The notes beneath the pieces are model-generated. The model worked only from the letters and a program-made list of their open reading frames with translations. It ran no database searches and was not told the origin of the DNA. 64,000 bases of DNA from Kitasatospora sp. MMS16-BH015 (GTDB lineage: Bacteria > Actinomycetota > Actinomycetes > Streptomycetales > Streptomycetaceae): contig NZ_CP025394.1 of the NCBI RefSeq assembly GCF_002943525.1, positions 8,819,001-8,883,000 on the forward strand. The letters run 5' to 3'. Below are positions 60,907 to 64,000 of the stretch, piece by piece (positions within the stretch are counted from its first letter, which is position 1; each line of letters begins with the position of its first letter). Made by a program: the position numbers and the translations under genes.

Positions 60907-61035
60907 CTAGCTCACGGTGATGCGGCCCGAGCCCCCGCACGAGGAGCAAGGGTACGTGAGCCCGTCCCGCTGCACGTAGCCCGTGCCGCCGCAGGCGGAA
61001 CACGGGTACGAGCCGTCGAGGAGGATGATTCCCAT
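60907..61035 (-). CDS. 42-residue zinc-ribbon protein, first of a tandem pair
   Basis: ATG 61035 with GGGAGC upstream; stop TAG at 60907. The sequence has PCSACGGTGYVQRDG and PCSSCGGSGRITVS: two canonical CxxCxGxG repeats, the DnaJ cysteine-rich type, with four Cys expected to bind one zinc. It is divergent from the gamma-carbonic anhydrase-like gene. The strict repeat, the ribosome site and a downstream terminator support a real gene in spite of its size. Confidence 0.7.
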   Translation of the reverse strand: MGIILLDGSYPCSACGGTGYVQRDGLTYPCSSCGGSGRITVS

Positions 61036-61108
61036 GGCGCTGCTCCCGGTCTGTGTGGTGTACGCGCTGAGAGCAGTCTGCCGGTCGGTCGAGGCGAAGG
61101 AGAGCGAA

Positions 61109-61636
61109 ATGACGGAACCGCTGGTCAAGGCGGTGGGTCCGATGGTGCCCGAGGTGGACCCGGCGGCGTTCCTGGCGCCGAACGCGGTGGTGGTCGGGGC
61201 GGTGAGGCTGGCCGAGGGGGCGAGCGTCTGGTACGGCGCGGTGCTGCGCGGGGACGCCGAGCGGATCTCGGTCGGGCGGGGCAGCAACGTGCAGGACAAC
61301 TGCACCCTGCACGCCGACCCGGGCTTCCCGCTGGTGGTCGGCGAGCGGGTGACGGTGGGGCACAACGCGGTGCTGCACGGCTGCACGGTGGAGGACGACG
61401 TGCTGGTGGGGATGGGGGCGGTGGTGCTCAACGGGGCCCGGGTGGGCACCGGTTCGCTGATCGCGGCCGGGGCCGTGGTGCCGCAGGGCAGCGAGATCCC
61501 GCCCGGCTCGCTGGTGGCCGGGGTACCCGGCAAGGTGCGGCGCGCGCTGACCGAGGAGGAGCGGGCCTCGATCAAGCTGAACGGCGAGGGGTACCTGCTG
61601 CTGGCCGCCGCGCACGCCGAGGCGTTCGAGGGCTGA
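61109..61636 (+). CDS. Gamma-carbonic-anhydrase-like hexapeptide-repeat protein
   Basis: 175 residues from ATG 61109 with AAGGAG seven bases upstream. It forms a left-handed beta-helix: GAVRLAEGASVWYGAVLRGD, RGSNVQDNCTLHADPG, VTVGHNAVLHGCTVEDDVLV and GTGSLIAAGAVVPQG are the repeating coils. The three zinc His (LHADP, GHNAVLHG) are present, as in Cam/YrdA-type proteins. Metal-dependent carbonic anhydrase or an acyltransferase-like role is possible; many YrdA-like members are of unknown activity. Confidence 0.9.
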   Translation: MTEPLVKAVGPMVPEVDPAAFLAPNAVVVGAVRLAEGASVWYGAVLRGDAERISVGRGSNVQDNCTLHADPGFPLVVGERVTVGHNAVLHGCTVEDDVLVGMGAVVLNGARVGTGSLIAAGAVVPQGSEIPPGSLVAGVPGKVRRALTEEERASIKLNGEGYLLLAAAHAEAFEG

Positions 61637-61705
61637 CCGGGGCCGTCGTCGCGGGGTCCGCGCAGGTTCTCCGCGAGGTCTTCGCGACGGTGGCTGTCGA
61701 CACTA

Positions 61706-61734
61706 TTGACTCGATGTCTAATAGTCCCTAGCTT
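61706..61734 (+). promoter_or_regulatory. Promoter of the AurF-like gene with overlapping inverted repeat
   Basis: TTGACT (61706-61711), 17-base spacer, TAGCTT (61729-61734). ACTATTGAC (61702-61710) and GTCTAATAGT (61716-61725) form an imperfect inverted repeat over the -35 and spacer, a likely repressor site. The stretch is strikingly AT-rich for this window. Confidence 0.6.
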
Positions 61735-61788
61735 CATGAGGTAGTGGGCCGCAGCGGGCCCGGCGGCGAGGCAGAGGGGCAGGGGCAG

Positions 61789-62685
61789 ATGACCACCACC
61801 ACCGAGGAGCGGGCCAGAGACCGGAAGAAGACGGCCGAACGGCTGCTGGCCTCCAGTGCGAAGCTCTCCTTCGACCCGCTCAAGGAGATCGACTGGGAGG
61901 CCGAGCCGGTCGAGGGCGCGTACTACCTGCCGCCGCACCGGGTCTCGCTCTACGGCACCGCGCTCTGGGAGACGCTGACGGAGGCCCAGCGGATCGAGCT
62001 CAGCAAGCACGAGGTGGCCAGCGTGGCCAGCGTCGGCATCTGGTTCGAGGAGATCCTGATGCAGATGCTGCTCCGGCACGCCTTCGACCGGGACCCGACC
62101 AGCGCGCACGTGCAGTACGCGCTCACCGAGATCGCCGACGAGTGCCGGCACTCGGTGATGTTCGCCAAGATGATCTCCTGGATGGGCGCCCCTGCCTACG
62201 GCCCCGGCCGGGTCTCGCACGAGCTGGGCCGGTTCTTCAAGGCCACCTCCACGCACAGCCAGACCTTCGGCGGCACCATGTACGTCGAGGAGATCCTGGA
62301 CGCCTTCCAGCGCGAGATGATGAACGACGAGGCGCTCCAGCCGATGGTGCGTCAGGTCTCCCGGATCCACGTGATCGAGGAGTCGCGCCACATCACCTAC
62401 GCCCGTGAGGAGTTGGTGCGCCGCGACCTCGGCCCGGTGCGCCGCCGGTACGAGCAGCTGCTGCTCGGCCTGGTCATCTTCCGCTCCACCAAGAGCCTGA
62501 TCCACCCCCGGGTCTACGCCGCCGTCGGCATCGACCCGGAGGTGGGCCGCCGCGCCGCGCTGGCCAATCCGTACTGGCGGGCCACCAAGGTGGAGATGGC
62601 GGCCAAGGCGATCGGCGTGCTCGACCGGGCCGGCCTGGTCGGCCCGGCCAACCGCTGGCTGCTGCGCCGGGTCGGTGTGATCTGA
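61789..62685 (+). CDS. AurF-like diiron oxygenase
   Basis: 298 residues from ATG 61789, with AGGGG upstream. It has ferritin-like helices carrying iron-ligand motifs: SVGIWFEEILMQML, ALTEIADECRHSVMFAKM (ExxH), MYVEEILDAFQREM and IHVIEESRHITYAREEL (ExxxH). This pattern is typical of the AurF/CmlI p-aminobenzoate N-oxygenase family. Many actinobacterial members are uncharacterised. The promoter carries an inverted repeat, but no regulator gene is adjacent. The substrate is unknown. Confidence 0.88.
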   Translation: MTTTTEERARDRKKTAERLLASSAKLSFDPLKEIDWEAEPVEGAYYLPPHRVSLYGTALWETLTEAQRIELSKHEVASVASVGIWFEEILMQMLLRHAFDRDPTSAHVQYALTEIADECRHSVMFAKMISWMGAPAYGPGRVSHELGRFFKATSTHSQTFGGTMYVEEILDAFQREMMNDEALQPMVRQVSRIHVIEESRHITYAREELVRRDLGPVRRRYEQLLLGLVIFRSTKSLIHPRVYAAVGIDPEVGRRAALANPYWRATKVEMAAKAIGVLDRAGLVGPANRWLLRRVGVI

Positions 62686-62710
62686 CCGGATCCGGTGGCG
62701 GTGCGGGACT

Positions 62711-62744
62711 GTCGGTGGGGCCGTTGGAGAGCGGCCCCACCGAC
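62711..62744 (+). terminator. 13-bp terminator hairpin after the AurF-like gene
   Basis: GTCGGTGGGGCCG (62711-62723) pairs perfectly with CGGCCCCACCGAC (62732-62744) with an eight-base loop. Confidence 0.75.
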
Positions 62745-62779
62745 CGACTGCGTCAGCCGCCCGTCAGCCGCCCGGCCGG

Positions 62780-62841
62780 CGGCTCGGGTCAGCTGCTCAG
62801 GTCAGCGGCTCGGGTCAGCGGCTCGGGTCAGTGGCTCAGGT
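62780..62841. repeat. 13-base tandem repeat over the beta-propeller gene stop
   Basis: The unit CGGCTCGGGTCAG starts at 62780, 62806 and 62819; CTGCTCAGGTCAG starts at 62793; a partial TGGCTCAGGT starts at 62832. Because 13 is not a multiple of three, successive units place TGA in every minus-strand frame. Confidence 0.85.
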
Positions 62842-63784
62842 GGGCGGTGAGCAGGTTGGGGTCGGTGCCGCCGTAGGCGGCGTCGGTCACGTAGACGGTG
62901 CCGCCGCGGACGGCGACCGAGGTCGGATTGGTGAGGCCGTCGGCGGCGGTGAGCACGATGGTGTGGCTGCCGTCGGGGCGGACCAGGGCCACCTCGGCGA
63001 GCGGGTTGAGGGTGGCCAGCAGGGTGTCGCCCTGGCCGGTGAAGGCGAAGTCGTCGATCGAGGTCAGCCCGGTGGCGCGGACCTGCGGGTCGCCGGCCTG
63101 GCCGTGGCAGTCGACCGGGTAGCGGACCAGGGTGCCCTTGGCCATGTTGGAGGCCCAGAGCGCGCCGTTGTGCAGCTTCAGCCCGTTGGCCCCGAAGGGG
63201 TTGTCCGCCGTGCCCGACAGTTCGGGCGTCCGGGCCCAGACGGTCGGGGCGCCGCCGTGCAGCGGGATCCGCCAGATCAGGCTGCGGGCCGAGTCGGTGG
63301 CGTAGATCAGGCCGTGCAGCTCGTCCAGGGCCATCCCGTTGGCGAAGGTGTCGGTGGGCAGCGCGGCCACGCGGCTCGGGGCTCCGCCGGGGGGCAGCCG
63401 CCAGATGCCGGTCAGGTCGGCGGTGCCGGTGCTGTACGCGGTGTACAGCGTACCGTCCCAGGCGCGGACCAGACCGGTGATCAACTGCTGTCCGGAGAAC
63501 GGGGTGTTGACCCCGCCGTCGGCCGGCGCGGGCAGGGTGGCCAGCACGGTGGTGTGCCCGGTGCGGTCGACCCGGGCGAGCTGGTCGGAGTAGGAGAGCG
63601 AGAGGTCGATCGAACCGTCCGGCTCCAGTGCGATGTTCTCCGGCATCTGGAGCGCCGACTGGTCGAAGTGGGTGAGGATGTGCGGGTCGGAGACGGGCGC
63701 GGTGGCCGCCCCGGCCAGACCCGGCAGACCCAGGGCGAGCGCGGCGGCCAGCAACAGTGGCAGCGCCGACTTCCTCGACAGCAT
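62828..63784 (-). CDS. Secreted SMP-30/NHL-like beta-propeller protein
   Basis: 318 residues from ATG 63784 with GGGGGA upstream. The signal peptide ends at GAATAPV. Repeated blade-like segments, for example MPENIALEPDGSIDLSLSYS, ANGMALDELHGLIYATDSAR, GANGLKLHNGALWASNMAKG and NPTSVAVRGGTVYVTDAAYG, match six-bladed SMP-30/gluconolactonase propellers. It probably acts as an extracellular binding or hydrolase scaffold. The lactonase metal residues cannot be fixed by eye. Its stop lies in a 13-base tandem repeat. Confidence 0.82.
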   Translation of the reverse strand: MLSRKSALPLLLAAALALGLPGLAGAATAPVSDPHILTHFDQSALQMPENIALEPDGSIDLSLSYSDQLARVDRTGHTTVLATLPAPADGGVNTPFSGQQLITGLVRAWDGTLYTAYSTGTADLTGIWRLPPGGAPSRVAALPTDTFANGMALDELHGLIYATDSARSLIWRIPLHGGAPTVWARTPELSGTADNPFGANGLKLHNGALWASNMAKGTLVRYPVDCHGQAGDPQVRATGLTSIDDFAFTGQGDTLLATLNPLAEVALVRPDGSHTIVLTAADGLTNPTSVAVRGGTVYVTDAAYGGTDPNLLTAHLSH

Positions 63785-63834
63785 TCGGTTCCCCCGTTCG
63801 GCTGTGGGCCGCAGGCTTGCGGCCCGCGCCAACT

Positions 63835-64000
63835 CTAGGGGGAGGGAGGCGAGTTGCGGGAGGGCTCGGTGGGTGGATGACGGGAGGGGTCGGTCAGCAT
63901 GCCGACCCAGTCGCCGCTCTCGGCGCGGACCAGCTCCTCGACCCGGGTGGTCAGCAGGGTGCCCGCCGTGGCCCGGTCCTGGTACGGCGCCGCGCCGGTG
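63835..64000 (-). CDS. C-terminal end of an unrecognised protein (gene continues to the right)
   Basis: The minus-strand frame from 64000 to TAG at 63835 encodes 54 codons. ATAGTLLTTRVEELVRAES and GDWVGMLTDPSRHPP look like a folded C-terminus, followed by a Pro/Ser-rich tail. The codon pattern is coding-like. No family is recognised from this fragment. It would be upstream of, and on the same strand as, the beta-propeller gene. Confidence 0.5.
   Translation of the reverse strand, partial: TGAAPYQDRATAGTLLTTRVEELVRAESGDWVGMLTDPSRHPPTEPSRNSPPSP

Noticed and set aside
1..64000. Search for CRISPR arrays, tRNA/rRNA genes, insertion sequences and prophage attachment sites
   Set aside because: No spaced direct-repeat array, no tRNA-like cloverleaf, no transposase or integrase, and no flanking duplications were noticed; a tRNA or IS search program would be needed to exclude them fully.

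Overview
The window is high-GC DNA with strong third-position GC, many GTG and some TTG starts, and many 4-base stop/start overlaps. It carries a streptophobe-family membrane protein, secreted Rpf-LysM, S53, M1 and M60 proteins, MmyB-type XRE regulators and an in-frame TTA codon in a biosynthetic gene. Together these indicate a member of the Streptomycetaceae (Streptomyces, Kitasatospora or a close relative). Neither rRNA nor tRNA genes, CRISPR arrays, transposases nor integrases were seen. The window opens inside an amidase gene and closes inside an unrecognised minus-strand gene.

Layout. 1-9.7 kb: a partial amidase divergent from a TetR regulator, a GT39 membrane glycosyltransferase, a drug-efflux MFS transporter fused to a winged-helix domain, a secreted M60 metallopeptidase, and an orphan protein that looks like a histidyl-tRNA synthetase core. 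9.9-16.9 kb: one giant LamG-repeat gene broken by an apparent one-base frameshift near its 5' end. 16.9-30.6 kb: exported and membrane proteins (S53 peptidase, BP74-like protein, RNase Sa-like ribonuclease, a possible TIR-like membrane protein, streptophobe, CopC-CopD copper protein), plus an XRE regulator divergent from an NAD(P)H oxidoreductase.

31.0-39.1 kb holds a compact biosynthetic operon: P450, acyl-CoA dehydrogenase, GNAT/FemAB-like acyltransferase, SRPBCC protein, class III aminotransferase, stand-alone ACP, one FabF-type ketosynthase and a thioester-reductase-like NAD(P) protein. Several junctions are translationally coupled. The logic suggests acyl assembly on a dedicated ACP, desaturation or oxidation, reductive release, amination and N-acylation. 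I could not match it to a known product. The acyltransferase gene contains a TTA codon, suggesting bldA control. This is the best candidate for an undescribed system here.

39.2-45.9 kb: a FadR-type GntR regulator divergent from a catabolic operon (amine/amino-acid permease, glutamine-synthetase-like ligase, PuuD-like hydrolase, aldehyde dehydrogenase, SDR). This is consistent with gamma-glutamylation-dependent amine (polyamine or ethanolamine) use. 45.9-50.1 kb: a secreted lipase and two regulator/SDR pairs; one SDR promoter predicts a leaderless mRNA. An 18-base motif is identical upstream of both XRE regulators of the window.

50.1-64 kb: a very large PAS/GAF/PP2C/HATPase signalling protein, a ROK sugar kinase, an AraJ-like MFS transporter, Rpf-LysM with a long leader (possible c-di-AMP riboswitch), a GNAT enzyme, an EcsC-like protein, an M1 aminopeptidase, two tandem mini zinc-ribbon genes, a gamma-carbonic anhydrase-like protein, an AurF-like diiron oxygenase and a secreted beta-propeller protein. 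Convergent gene pairs are usually separated by strong symmetric hairpins. Several genes have short tandem repeats crossing or lying beside their stop codons.
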